NCBI GenBank assembly: GCA_024692235.1
Contig: JAILMW010000005.1
Coordinates: 1 to 64,000, forward strand
Origin: Saccharofermentans sp.
GTDB taxonomy: Bacteria > Bacillota > Clostridia > Saccharofermentanales > Saccharofermentanaceae
Length of the DNA stretch: 64,000 nucleotides
Reading direction: 5' to 3'
This document shows positions 43,841 to 51,852 of this stretch, piece after piece (position 1 is the stretch's first letter; each line of letters begins with the position of its first letter). The notes below the pieces were generated by a model. The model worked only from the letters and a program-made list of their open reading frames with translations, searched no databases and was not told the DNA's origin. A program made the translations under genes and the position numbers.

Positions 43841-45079
43841 ATGAAGTCAAGATCTGACAAGAGTACTATAGTCAAAACGGCAGTTCTGTTGCTGGTGAGT
43901 TTTGTTGTATTTATCGTTTTATTCTGGAGACTGGTAGTCGAATATCCGGGACCGGGCGGAAACTATTTCTCGGATATATGCGAGCACCTGCTCCACGGTA
44001 AGACTTACGGAATTCACATTATGAAAGGTGAATTTTGTCTGACGCTCCTGATTGATGACCTGCTTTTGAGCCTCGGATCTGCAGGCGCATGGCTGGTAGC
44101 GGCTCATCTTGCACTGATCGTGATCTTGGAGATAGTATTCGGATGTATGCTGATAAAGAAGATAGTTCCTGAAGGAAATGTCTTTACCATGAGCGTGCTG
44201 TCACTGTGTTGTCTTATGGTGATCCCGATCTTTGTTCCTCTATTCAACCGCCATATGTACGGAACCTTTGTAGGCAACTGCTGGCACAATGAAAACTACC
44301 ACGGTATGCGCGCATTCAGTGTGCTTCTTCTGGTATTCCTTTTTGACCTTATTGATGATTATCTTAAGAAATTTAATATCAAGCAGATGATCGTATTCGC
44401 GCTTCTTCTGTCGATAATCAATGCCATTAAGCCGAATTTTATACTGGGATTTGCGCCCGCTTTACTTGTTATGATGATCGCGGATATCATAAGATCAAAG
44501 GGGGAGGGCTTCTTCCGCTGGGTCATGTTCGGAATGTCAGTACTGATATCTCTTCCTATCCTTTTATGGCAGTATTTTGTCGCCTTCGATACGTCTGTAG
44601 AGACGTCTGAAGGTGTTAGCCTGATATTTGTTGTAGGAGACTACTTTAAGCTTTATGCTCATCCGATCCTTGATTTCTTTACGGGAATGGCTTTTCCTCT
44701 GTCAATGCTGATCCTGTTCAGACGTGAATTCTTCGGGAACAGATTCTATAAGCTCTGCATGGGCGGATTTGTCGTTGCATTCCTGGAGATGTTCTTTATA
44801 GCTGAATCGGGTGAGAGATTCGTCGACGGTAATATGGGATGGGGGTTGCAGTTCTTTATCTATCTTATGTTCCTTTTGGGTATCGCTGAGTACTACAGAT
44901 ATGTTTTGGCATATATGTCCGACAGAAAGCGCGGACAGTCCATTTCTTCTTATCTTCAAACAAAGCCCGAAGGTTCCGTTAAAGTGTTGGTACCGGGATT
45001 ATTGTTCTTTATCCACTTGGCATTCGGTGTCATGTATTTTGCGATAGTTTATACCGGAGTTACGGGATATCTGGTCTGA
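43841..45079 (+). CDS. Polytopic membrane protein, unknown function
   Basis: 412 residues with about ten hydrophobic helices. A soluble loop near residue 155 (FVGNCWHNENYHGMRAFS) sits between helices, which is a layout seen in GT-C-type glycosyltransferases and polymerases, but no catalytic motif is clear. I prefer ATG 43841, with GAAAGGAACGG upstream, over an in-frame ATG at 43814. It lies 69 bases after the YARHG lipoprotein and may be a separate unit; a TATAAT is present at 43801-43806. Confidence 0.7.
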   Translation: MKSRSDKSTIVKTAVLLLVSFVVFIVLFWRLVVEYPGPGGNYFSDICEHLLHGKTYGIHIMKGEFCLTLLIDDLLLSLGSAGAWLVAAHLALIVILEIVFGCMLIKKIVPEGNVFTMSVLSLCCLMVIPIFVPLFNRHMYGTFVGNCWHNENYHGMRAFSVLLLVFLFDLIDDYLKKFNIKQMIVFALLLSIINAIKPNFILGFAPALLVMMIADIIRSKGEGFFRWVMFGMSVLISLPILLWQYFVAFDTSVETSEGVSLIFVVGDYFKLYAHPILDFFTGMAFPLSMLILFRREFFGNRFYKLCMGGFVVAFLEMFFIAESGERFVDGNMGWGLQFFIYLMFLLGIAEYYRYVLAYMSDRKRGQSISSYLQTKPEGSVKVLVPGLLFFIHLAFGVMYFAIVYTGVTGYLV

Positions 45080-45096
45080 TGTCTTTGTCGAAAATT

Positions 45097-45118
45097 GTCG
45101 TTTTTTGACGACTTTTTT
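45097..45118 (+). terminator. Weak terminator after the membrane protein gene
   Basis: GTCGT (45097-45101) and ACGAC (45108-45112) form a short stem followed by six Ts. Confidence 0.4.
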
Positions 45119-45183
45119 GTCCCAATTCACGAGCCTTTTCCTATACAGTATCAGCAGATACCAATGGAGGGAGGTATACTGCC

Positions 45184-46002
45184 GTGGATATGATTAGTCG
45201 CTTGCCGACATCGTTTTTGAGAGCAAGGTTGGAACTGTTAGAAGAAAGACTTGAAAGCATGCCGATCATACGGGTCGGGAAGCATAGGAATGTACCCATC
45301 ATTAGAGAGTATTACATCGAAAACGGTGTTAAGAAACACAGGGAACATCTCTTATCATCAGTGGCAAGTCACGAATTATTGAAGAAGGCAAAATACAGAG
45401 AAGGGTTGTTGCTCGCAAAAAAGCAGATAATCAATTGTCTTGTTACTGCCGGTGGTTCTAGCGAATCAATAAGCTCACAAGAGAGCGGCAAATTCGGTCT
45501 GGATTTTTGGAATGCATTGATGCCGTGCTCTCTTGAAGCTCCAACGGATAGCAGTTATCTGCATTGTGGATATAGGATGCGTTCACGAGGAGAAGTTATG
45601 ATAGCGCAGGTGCTGGATTCGTTGGGGCTTGAGTATAAGTATGAACCCGAGGTCATTGTTGGCGGCGAGACGTACTATCCGGATTTTGCCGTGTGGTTCC
45701 CCGAGTTCGGCAGATGCATATTTATTGAATTCCTTGGGATGCTCGACAGGCAGAATTATGCATACAAAAACGGGATCAAGATCGCTAACTATCTGAATGC
45801 CGGGATGGTTATCAACAGAGATATACTCATCTTTTGCGGGACCAAGAACAGTATGCCTACGGCTGACGAGATAGCGGAGGATATTATTGCGTTGATAACC
45901 AAGTTTTGCAGGATGTATTCGTCATGTAACCAGATGGGAAGAGAAAGTACACCTAGTTGTACGCTTTTGAGCTCAAAACCCGTACAAGGTATTGTACTAT
46001 GA
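45184..46002 (+). CDS. PD-(D/E)XK-like nuclease-fold protein
   Basis: 272 residues, cytoplasmic. The N-terminal part (about 10-85) is helical and charged. Residues 132-225 follow the pattern of an uncharacterised PD-(D/E)XK family common in Clostridia: RSRGEVMIAQVLDSLGLEY (E137), YYPDFAVWF (D167) and CIFIEFLGMLDRQNYAY (E182). The usual catalytic Lys after the Glu is replaced by Leu, as in this family's E-H/F-x-G form, so activity is uncertain. Start is GTG 45184 (ATG 45190 is the alternative) with GGAGGGAGG upstream. Two GTACA-N6-TGTAC dyads lie within its 3' end. Confidence 0.65.
   Translation: MDMISRLPTSFLRARLELLEERLESMPIIRVGKHRNVPIIREYYIENGVKKHREHLLSSVASHELLKKAKYREGLLLAKKQIINCLVTAGGSSESISSQESGKFGLDFWNALMPCSLEAPTDSSYLHCGYRMRSRGEVMIAQVLDSLGLEYKYEPEVIVGGETYYPDFAVWFPEFGRCIFIEFLGMLDRQNYAYKNGIKIANYLNAGMVINRDILIFCGTKNSMPTADEIAEDIIALITKFCRMYSSCNQMGRESTPSCTLLSSKPVQGIVL
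45947..45962. repeat. Dyad GTACA-N6-TGTAC, copy 1
   Basis: GTACA CCTAGT TGTAC, a perfect inverted repeat inside the 3' end of the nuclease-like gene. First of three copies. Confidence 0.7.
45982..45997. repeat. Dyad GTACA-N6-TGTAC, copy 2
   Basis: GTACA AGGTAT TGTAC, starting 35 bp after copy 1, at the last codons of the nuclease-like gene. Confidence 0.7.
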
Positions 46003-46015
46003 TGGTTTTTCCTAT

Positions 46016-46054
46016 CTTGATGTACATCTTTTGAAAGAAAAAACGTACATCAAG
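46016..46054. repeat. Long inverted repeat CTTGATGTAC / GTACATCAAG
   Basis: CTTGATGTAC (46016-46025) and GTACATCAAG (46045-46054) are perfect inverted 10-mers separated by 19 bases. Its right arm is part of dyad copy 3. It could fold in RNA, but no U-tract follows. Confidence 0.55.
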
Positions 46055-46060
46055 GTGTAC
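46045..46060. repeat. Dyad GTACA-N6-TGTAC, copy 3
   Basis: GTACA TCAAGG TGTAC, starting 63 bp after copy 2 in the space between two convergent genes. An additional half-site (TGTACA) lies at 46021-46026. Confidence 0.7.
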
Positions 46061-46063
46061 AAG

Positions 46064-46104
46064 GGCAAAAAAACACCGCCCGGGGGAATGCCCTGAGCGG
46101 TGTT
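46064..46104 (-). terminator. Terminator of the CobW-type operon
   Basis: On the minus strand AACACCGC pairs with GCGGTGTT (plus 46097-46104 and 46072-46079), with an inner CCC/GGG pairing, followed by a run of Ts. It ends the operon read from 48210 leftwards. Confidence 0.85.
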
Positions 46105-46124
46105 AGTATATTTGCGGGTGAATA

Positions 46125-47234
46125 TCAGATTCCGAAGAGTTCTTTGACCTTATCCTTGTCAACGTCCGCACCGATAACGCAGAGCTTACCGGTTACATCT
46201 GCAGCACCAGTCCTGACGTCTGCTTCACCGGGTACGAAGTCGAAGTGGATCCACTTGCCGTCTTCGCCTGCGACGATGCCCTTAGCTCTTAAGATCATGC
46301 CGTAATCGCCGTTATCGAGCTTCTCAAGAGCAGCCTTGATGCCTTCCTCGGTGAAGGATCTTGAAGTCTCGAATCCGATGCTGTCGAATACTTCGTCAGC
46401 GTGGTGATGACCTTCGTGATCATGGTCGTGACAACCGCATGTGCAATCTTCGCCGTGATCGTGGTGGTGATGCTCATGATCATGCTCGTGCTCATGGTCA
46501 TGATGGTGTTCGTGTTCGTCATGATCATGCTCGTGCTCGTGCTCATGGTCATGATGGTGATGCTCATGATCGTGATCATGATGATGGTGGTGATGCTCAT
46601 GCTCCTCAGCTTCAAGAAGAGCTGCTGCCATATCTGCGGCAGTAAGAGGGCTCTCGATAGCCTTGAGGATCTGTACTCCGGAGAGGAGCTCCCAGGGAGT
46701 GGTGATTACCTGAGAGTGGTCATTTATGCCCTTTATAAGCTCTACTGCCTGATCGAGCTTCTCCTGGCGGATGTTGCCTGTCCTGGAGAGGATGATGGTA
46801 CCTGCATACTTGATCTGGTTTTCGTAGAACTCAGCAAAGTTCTTGAGGTAGATCTTGCACTTGGATGCGTCGATAACTGTTACAGTACCGCAGATCTCCG
46901 TGCCTTCAACCTTCTTAACTGCTGCTACTACGTCGGAGAGCTTACCTACACCTGAGGGTTCGATAAGGATACGGTCGGGAGCGTACTTGTCTATTACTTC
47001 CTTGAGGGCTGTTCCGAAGTCACCTACAAGGGAGCAGCAGATGCAGCCGGAGTTCATCTCCGTGATCTCGATGCCTGACTCCTTAAGGAATCCGCCGTCT
47101 ATACCGATCTGTCCGAACTCATTCTCGATAAGGACGATCTTCTGACCGTTATATCCGTCTGCGATGAGCTTCTTGATGAGTGTTGTCTTACCGGCGCCTA
47201 AGAAGCCGGAAAAGATGTCTACCTTTGTTGCCAT
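46125..47234 (-). CDS. CobW/G3E-family metallochaperone GTPase with histidine-rich region
   Basis: G3E GTPase of 369 residues that binds and delivers a transition metal, most often zinc. P-loop GFLGAGKTT (10-18), EFGQIGIDGG, the metal-binding CxCC motif NSGCICCSL (Cys64, 66, 67), ILIEPSGVG (Walker B region) and the base-specificity segment ILSRTGN. Residues of about 225-305 are a long His/Asp/Glu repeat with over forty histidines, a metal buffer. The CobW C-terminal domain follows to the end. Start at ATG 47234 (MATKVDIFSG) with GAAGGAA upstream. It follows the second GTPase by 25 bases in one operon. Confidence 0.92.
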   Translation of the reverse strand: MATKVDIFSGFLGAGKTTLIKKLIADGYNGQKIVLIENEFGQIGIDGGFLKESGIEITEMNSGCICCSLVGDFGTALKEVIDKYAPDRILIEPSGVGKLSDVVAAVKKVEGTEICGTVTVIDASKCKIYLKNFAEFYENQIKYAGTIILSRTGNIRQEKLDQAVELIKGINDHSQVITTPWELLSGVQILKAIESPLTAADMAAALLEAEEHEHHHHHHDHDHEHHHHDHEHEHEHDHDEHEHHHDHEHEHDHEHHHHDHGEDCTCGCHDHDHEGHHHADEVFDSIGFETSRSFTEEGIKAALEKLDNGDYGMILRAKGIVAGEDGKWIHFDFVPGEADVRTGAADVTGKLCVIGADVDKDKVKELFGI

Positions 47235-47259
47235 ATATATTCCTTCTTTCTGAAAATTA

Positions 47260-48210
47260 TTAACTGAAGTAAATGATCTCGTTCTCGGGCTTGCTCGTGA
47301 TGGCGTAGTCCTCGACCTCGAGACACGGAACCGCGACGGGAGATCCGTCACGCTGCTTATCTTCGAAGTAGCGGATGCGGCCTGTTACCTTGAGCCACTG
47401 TCCTACGGGGAATCCTGCTCCGTGTTCGTGGAAGCAGAGAAGATTGATCTGTCCTATGTCATCTGCGCAGCATGTATATGCCTGACGCTGCAAAGCGAAG
47501 GCGCGGCCCTTGAACTCTCTGAAGACTACTGCCTGGCCTACTACCGATACGACCTTGCCGTTATATCTCTCCACATTATCGAGAGCGTCCGTGTAGAAGA
47601 GACCGAAGTCGTCGGGATCTATGACACAGGGTTCATTCTTAAGGTCGTAGGGAAGATGATCTCCTATGTCGATCATCTGATTATCTTCGCCTAAGAACGT
47701 GATGTTCATGCCGGGATTCAATGACTTGACGGAACCTCTAAGCTTAGGGATGTTGTTAACTTCAGGGTCTACTCTGTTGAAGATAACATTATCGCAGTAA
47801 CGGTAGTAATCAGCGAATATTGTCTGCATATTCCTGTAGTATTCGGAATATGTGGATGCATCTACTATGACAAGTGCAGCCGCAAGAGCCCATCTTCTGG
47901 GAACGTCGACCTTCTCGAAGAATTCCGCGGGTGATACGGAGCCGTTCCATTCCATGAAGAGGATGTCGGGCTTGTATCTCTTCTCTATGTCGAACATTAA
48001 AGCCTTGTCTACTTCTTCAGGTTCTACCGTAAGGACCGTTATATCGTCCCTGCCCATGCTCTCGGGCGTGTATTCCTCTTCGCCTTCTTCCGTGGCGAGT
48101 ATGACTATCTTCTTGTCTCTGAAATTCTCCTCTGATGTCCAGGTGCATATAAACGAGGTCTTTCCGCTGTCCAGAAAGCCCGTAAAGAAATATACCAAAC
48201 AGTCTTTCAT
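47260..48210 (-). CDS. CobW-like GTPase fused to a YcgQ/TIGR03943-like C-terminal domain
   Basis: 316 residues. The N-terminal 200 residues are G3E-like: P-loop GFLDSGKTS (11-19) and ILFMEWNGSVS at the Walker B position. The CxCC metal motif of true CobW proteins is absent. The C-terminal 100 residues form an OB-like domain with GKVVSVVGQAV and QAYTCCADDIG (Cys247, Cys248), which resembles the C-terminal part of YcgQ-type permease subunits, where a CC-x-AD motif is conserved. The fusion and the adjacent His-rich CobW suggest a two-protein metal-handling system. Metal and partner are not known. Confidence 0.75.
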   Translation of the reverse strand: MKDCLVYFFTGFLDSGKTSFICTWTSEENFRDKKIVILATEEGEEEYTPESMGRDDITVLTVEPEEVDKALMFDIEKRYKPDILFMEWNGSVSPAEFFEKVDVPRRWALAAALVIVDASTYSEYYRNMQTIFADYYRYCDNVIFNRVDPEVNNIPKLRGSVKSLNPGMNITFLGEDNQMIDIGDHLPYDLKNEPCVIDPDDFGLFYTDALDNVERYNGKVVSVVGQAVVFREFKGRAFALQRQAYTCCADDIGQINLLCFHEHGAGFPVGQWLKVTGRIRYFEDKQRDGSPVAVPCLEVEDYAITSKPENEIIYFS

Positions 48211-48245
48211 ATATATTACCTTCTCTTTCGAATAGTATTTTCGTA

Positions 48246-48275
48246 TTAGCAGGCGATATTTTCAATACGTAATAT
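48246..48275 (+). promoter_or_regulatory. Possible promoter of the PAP2 gene
   Basis: TTAGCA (48246-48251), 18 bp, TAATAT (48270-48275). If used, transcription starts near 48282, downstream of an ATG at 48274, supporting a later start codon. Confidence 0.35.
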
Positions 48276-48333
48276 GCATGAAAATTATAATAATTATAAA
48301 AAGAGAAAGGATAATATTGCCATAAGTGGTAAA

Positions 48334-48975
48334 ATGCTTGGTATGAAGAGGATAATAATAGATCAGCAGCAGATAGCAAAGCAGGGACAGCAGCTCGCTC
48401 AGCAGGCTCAGAACGAGGTTGACAGACACGTCGGCAAATACTGCCTTATGGAGCTTAAAAACCTGGATCGTCTGCATGACGCCTTATATTCTCCTCTTAT
48501 GGATAAGGTCATGGTAACTGTAACATCTACCGGTAACCTGGGTCTTATCTGGATCTTTACGGCACTTATCCTTCTTTTATCAAGCAGATATAACGACGAT
48601 CGTTCAAGGATAGGCTACGGCATCCTTATAGCTCTTTTGCTGTCGATAATGATAGGCAATCTCCTTATAAAGAACATCGCCAAGAGGAACAGGCCCTTTT
48701 TCCATAAGAACTACAAGCTTCTTATAAAGCAGCCCTGGGACTATTCTTTCCCTTCGGGGCATACTCTTGCTTCCTTTGCGGCGGCTACAGTGTTCTTCTT
48801 CATGAATTATCAGGTCGGCATAATAGCGCTTATCTACGCCTGCCTTATAGCTTTGTCGAGGCTTTATCTTCGCGTGCATTTCTTTACCGACGTATTTTTC
48901 TCCATGGTGCTCGGAGTGGGACTCGGAGTACTTGCGATGGTACTTTATGACACGCAATTATTCGGGTTGTTATAA
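48334..48975 (+). CDS. PAP2-family membrane phosphatase
   Basis: Membrane phosphatase acting on lipid phosphates or undecaprenyl diphosphate. The three motifs are complete: KNIAKRNRPFF, FPSGHTLASFAAA and SRLYLRVHFFTDV. Four to five helices are visible, after a Gln-rich N-terminal helix of about 40 residues. The start is uncertain: ATG 48334 (MLGMKR) or 48343 fit the putative promoter, while the frame opens at 48274 without a ribosome site. Followed 2 bases later by the Dus gene. Confidence 0.85.
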   Translation: MLGMKRIIIDQQQIAKQGQQLAQQAQNEVDRHVGKYCLMELKNLDRLHDALYSPLMDKVMVTVTSTGNLGLIWIFTALILLLSSRYNDDRSRIGYGILIALLLSIMIGNLLIKNIAKRNRPFFHKNYKLLIKQPWDYSFPSGHTLASFAAATVFFFMNYQVGIIALIYACLIALSRLYLRVHFFTDVFFSMVLGVGLGVLAMVLYDTQLFGLL

Positions 48976-48977
48976 GC

Positions 48978-49982
48978 ATGAAGATAGGTAATATCGAAAT
49001 GGGGAACACCCCCGTATGTCTTGCGCCCATGGCGGGAACAAGCTCCGTTACATTCAGAGCTATCTGTGTGCAGCAGGGAGCCTCTTACGGTCCTACCGAG
49101 CTTGTAAGTGCGAGATCGATATCTTACGGCAACTTCGAAAGGAGCTTTCGCTACATGAAGATCTCTCCTTCGGAGGAGAAGATCACAGCGATACAGCTTT
49201 TCGGCTTCGAACCGTCCGACTTTGAAGAAGCGGTAAAAGCCATATGCAGCGACGACCTTCTCAAGGACGTTGACATCATCGACATCAATATGGGATGCCC
49301 CGTGGCGAAAGTTGTAAAGACCGGTGCCGGCAGTGCTCTTATGAATGACCCGGAAAGAGCATTTCGCATAGTAGAGAGTACAGTAAGAGCAGCAGAGAGC
49401 TTCGGCAAGACCGTTACGGTAAAGACAAGGATCGGCTTTGGTGAATTCGGACCCGCTTCCGTGGAGTTCGCGAGAGGTCTTGCGGCATCAGGCGCATCCA
49501 TGGTGTGCGTTCACGGCAGGACGGCAAAGCAGATGTACGGCGGAGAAGCAGACTGGAATGCCATAAGAAAGATGAGGGATGCGGTGGCATCGGAAGGCGT
49601 GAAGTTCTTCTCTAACGGTGACGTGAAGGACGAGGAGAGTGCGCTAAGGCTACTGGATGTTACTGAAGCTGACGGTATCATGGTGGGAAGAGCAGCCATG
49701 GGCGATCCGTGGATATTTGCAAGGATAAGGGCGGCTTTAGACGGCAGGGAGACCCCTCCCGCTCCCTCTGTCAGGGAAAAATGTGATATGCTTATTCGAG
49801 AGCTTAAAGGGACAGTCTCCAATATAGGCGAGACTACGGGGGTCAAGGAGATGAGAAGCGTTATGCCGCACTATCTCAAAGGTCTTCGAGGTGCTTCCGG
49901 CGTCAAGGTCGAGCTCTGCCGTGCGACTACGGTCAAAGAGGTGGAAGTTATTTTGAAAGGATTTTGTGATACATGGATCTGA
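48978..49982 (+). CDS. dus: tRNA-dihydrouridine synthase
   Basis: FMN enzyme reducing uridine in tRNA D-loops. Motifs: LAPMAGTSSVTFRAIC, IDINMGCPVAKVVKTGAGSALM (catalytic Cys in MGCP), VTVKTRIGFG, VCVHGRTAKQMY and SNGDVKDEESA, then GIMVGRAAMGDPWIF. Length 334 residues. Its 3' end overlaps the next gene by 10 bases. Confidence 0.95.
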   Translation: MKIGNIEMGNTPVCLAPMAGTSSVTFRAICVQQGASYGPTELVSARSISYGNFERSFRYMKISPSEEKITAIQLFGFEPSDFEEAVKAICSDDLLKDVDIIDINMGCPVAKVVKTGAGSALMNDPERAFRIVESTVRAAESFGKTVTVKTRIGFGEFGPASVEFARGLAASGASMVCVHGRTAKQMYGGEADWNAIRKMRDAVASEGVKFFSNGDVKDEESALRLLDVTEADGIMVGRAAMGDPWIFARIRAALDGRETPPAPSVREKCDMLIRELKGTVSNIGETTGVKEMRSVMPHYLKGLRGASGVKVELCRATTVKEVEVILKGFCDTWI

Positions 49983-50581
49983 TGAGTCTGTCGGGCTTCC
50001 TGCCTTCGATCTTCATGCTGATAGCGGGAATCCTCGTATGCGGTTACGGCTACAGATTCTTCAGGCTGAGCGTTACCCTCGTGGGAGCTTCAATTGGCTT
50101 TTCCCTTGGTGTGATGATTGCTACCACGATCCTGGCTTCGTTATCTCCGGTCTTCCACTGGATAATAGTCGGAGTATTTACGATCGGTATAGGCTCGGTA
50201 GCCTTTGCTTTCTATCAGAAAGCCATAATATTGATCTGCACCATAGGTGTCGGCTATTGGTTTGTCAATGATTATGCGGAGCCTTCCGTCAGGAACTGGG
50301 CGATAGGTTTGGGAATAGGTCTTGTTGTCGGCTTTGCGGCGTTTTTCCTTCAGAAGGCTGCAATCATGCTTGTGACGTCGGTAGCAGGAGCCAAGATGAT
50401 CACTACCGCTGCTTTGCCGTACATATTCATGTTCCCGATGCTGCCCGTGCTGTCAAAGAGAGCAGGGGAATTCGTATTCAGAGATGTATCTCTTCCGCCC
50501 GAGGTATTTGTACCCGGTGTATTGACTATTATCATAGCGGCTTTCGGTTTTTCAAAGCAGCTGAAAGATGACAAGAAATAA
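49973..50581 (+). CDS. DUF4203-like polytopic membrane protein
   Basis: 202 residues with six or seven short hydrophobic helices rich in Gly/Ala/Ile and small loops, like the DUF4203/TMEM198 type. The C-terminus is charged (KQLKDDKK). It overlaps the Dus gene by 10 bases, so the two are probably co-translated, but no functional link is apparent. Confidence 0.65.
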   Translation: MDLMSLSGFLPSIFMLIAGILVCGYGYRFFRLSVTLVGASIGFSLGVMIATTILASLSPVFHWIIVGVFTIGIGSVAFAFYQKAIILICTIGVGYWFVNDYAEPSVRNWAIGLGIGLVVGFAAFFLQKAAIMLVTSVAGAKMITTAALPYIFMFPMLPVLSKRAGEFVFRDVSLPPEVFVPGVLTIIIAAFGFSKQLKDDKK

Positions 50582-50648
50582 TGACAAAGAATGAGATAAA
50601 AAAGTCTTTTATCATAAATCGTTCATTAATTATTTATACAATTTTGGG

Positions 50649-50677
50649 TTGTTTTATTAAGAAACAGTCTTTATAAT
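50649..50677 (+). promoter_or_regulatory. Promoter of a candidate small RNA
   Basis: TTGTTT (50649-50654), 17 bp, perfect TATAAT (50672-50677). It faces away from the preceding gene end and is not followed by a normal gene on this strand before a terminator. Confidence 0.65.
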
Positions 50678-50683
50678 GAGGTC

Positions 50684-50790
50684 ACAAGGATGAAAGTAAC
50701 ATCCTTATTGAATCAGACAATTTTCTATATCTATCCCTTATTCCATGTTGAGGGCATCCCGATTGCATAACATTCGGGATGCTTTCAATA
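50684..50790 (+). ncRNA. Candidate small RNA of about 105 nt
   Basis: Starts about 7 bases after the TATAAT box. The 5' end forms a perfect hairpin AAGGATG (50686-50692) / CATCCTT (50700-50706). The 3' end is a terminator with GCATCCCGA (50754-50762) and TCGGGATGC (50774-50782), then TTTC and further Ts. It is in the gap between the DUF4203-like gene and the convergent dehydrogenase gene. An open frame of 26 codons (50690-50770) overlaps it but would be almost leaderless. No known RNA family recognised. Confidence 0.5.
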
Positions 50791-50806
50791 TTTTTAGGGG
50801 TTTTTC

Positions 50807-51763
50807 TCAGTTGACTTTGTTTATTGGCGTGCCATCTAAGTAAGCTTTTATATTCTCCGCACACATATCGATAAGTCTTATCCTGGTCTCCCTTGGTGCC
50901 CATGCCGTATGAGGAGTAAGTATCGTATTGGGGGAAGTAAGAAGAGGGTTATCCGCCTTCATGGGTTCGACGCTTACGACGTCAGCCGCATAGCCTGCAA
51001 CTTTGCCGCTCTTTAATGCTTCTGCCATATCTTCTTCGTTGACAAGAGGTCCTCTGGCGGCATTTATGATGATGACGCCGTCCTTTAAGTTCTTAATGCT
51101 CTCCTTATTGATAAGATCTTTTGTTTCCTCCGTAAGCGGGCTGTGAAGAGAGATCACATCAGCGTCGGCAAATGCTTCCTCCGCGGGAGCAAACCTGATG
51201 CCGTCATCTTCCTTATTCTTCGGCATATGGTGAGGTACGGCGGTAACGTTCATGCCCAGGGCCTTGAATATCTGCGCCACGCGCCTTCCTATCTTACCGT
51301 AGCCGAATACTACCGCGTTCTTGTTCCAAAGCTCGGTCAGAGGTCTTTTCCAGTAGCAGAACTGAGGCGATCTTACCCAGTCCCCGTCCTTTACGGAATC
51401 GCTGTGAAGACCTGCGTTGTTTGTAAGTTCCAGAAGGAGTGCCACCGTCATCTGAGCCGTGGCGAAAGTGCTGTATTCGGGAACATTGGTGACGGTGATC
51501 CCGTGCCTGGTGCAGGCTTTAAGATCGACGACGTTATAACCCGTTGCAAGGACGCCTATATACTTAAGGTCAGGGAGCTGCTCTATTACTTCCGCAGTGA
51601 AAGCGGTCTTGTTGGTGATGCAGATCTGTGCGCCTTTTGCTCTTTCCACGAGCTGATCGGGGGAAGTTACGTCGTAGACCGTAAGATCTCCGAAGCTTTC
51701 TATCTTCTCCCAGGATATATCACCGGGATTTGCCGCGGAACCGTCAAGTATAACTATCTTCAT
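50807..51763 (-). CDS. D-2-hydroxyacid dehydrogenase (NAD-dependent)
   Basis: 318 residues. The NAD-binding domain has GYGKIGRRVAQIFKALG; the catalytic residues lie in INAARGPLVNEEDM (Arg), AADVVSVEPM (Glu) and ILTPHTAWAP (His). This is the glycerate/hydroxypyruvate or 2-oxoacid reductase type; substrate cannot be fixed. Start at ATG 51763 (MKIVILDG) with GGGAGG upstream. Confidence 0.9.
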   Translation of the reverse strand: MKIVILDGSAANPGDISWEKIESFGDLTVYDVTSPDQLVERAKGAQICITNKTAFTAEVIEQLPDLKYIGVLATGYNVVDLKACTRHGITVTNVPEYSTFATAQMTVALLLELTNNAGLHSDSVKDGDWVRSPQFCYWKRPLTELWNKNAVVFGYGKIGRRVAQIFKALGMNVTAVPHHMPKNKEDDGIRFAPAEEAFADADVISLHSPLTEETKDLINKESIKNLKDGVIIINAARGPLVNEEDMAEALKSGKVAGYAADVVSVEPMKADNPLLTSPNTILTPHTAWAPRETRIRLIDMCAENIKAYLDGTPINKVN

Positions 51764-51852
51764 GTCTTTGCCTCCCAAGGTTATTGATGGAATTAACGTA
51801 CACTATGTTACAATCAATTATATGACAACACTCCGATCAAGGGAGGGCAGAT

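Noticed and set aside
45947..46060. CRISPR-like array
   Set aside because: The repeats are 16-bp dyads with variable cores and unequal spacing, with no spacers of constant length and no cas genes.
46295..46955. Long open frames on both strands across the His-rich CobW region
   Set aside because: The CAT/CAC repeat gives stop-free low-complexity frames. Only the minus-strand frame has CobW motifs and a ribosome site.
50690..50770. 26-codon peptide inside the candidate small RNA
   Set aside because: Its ribosome site lies upstream of the predicted transcription start and its stop lies in the terminator loop. Kept only as a comment.
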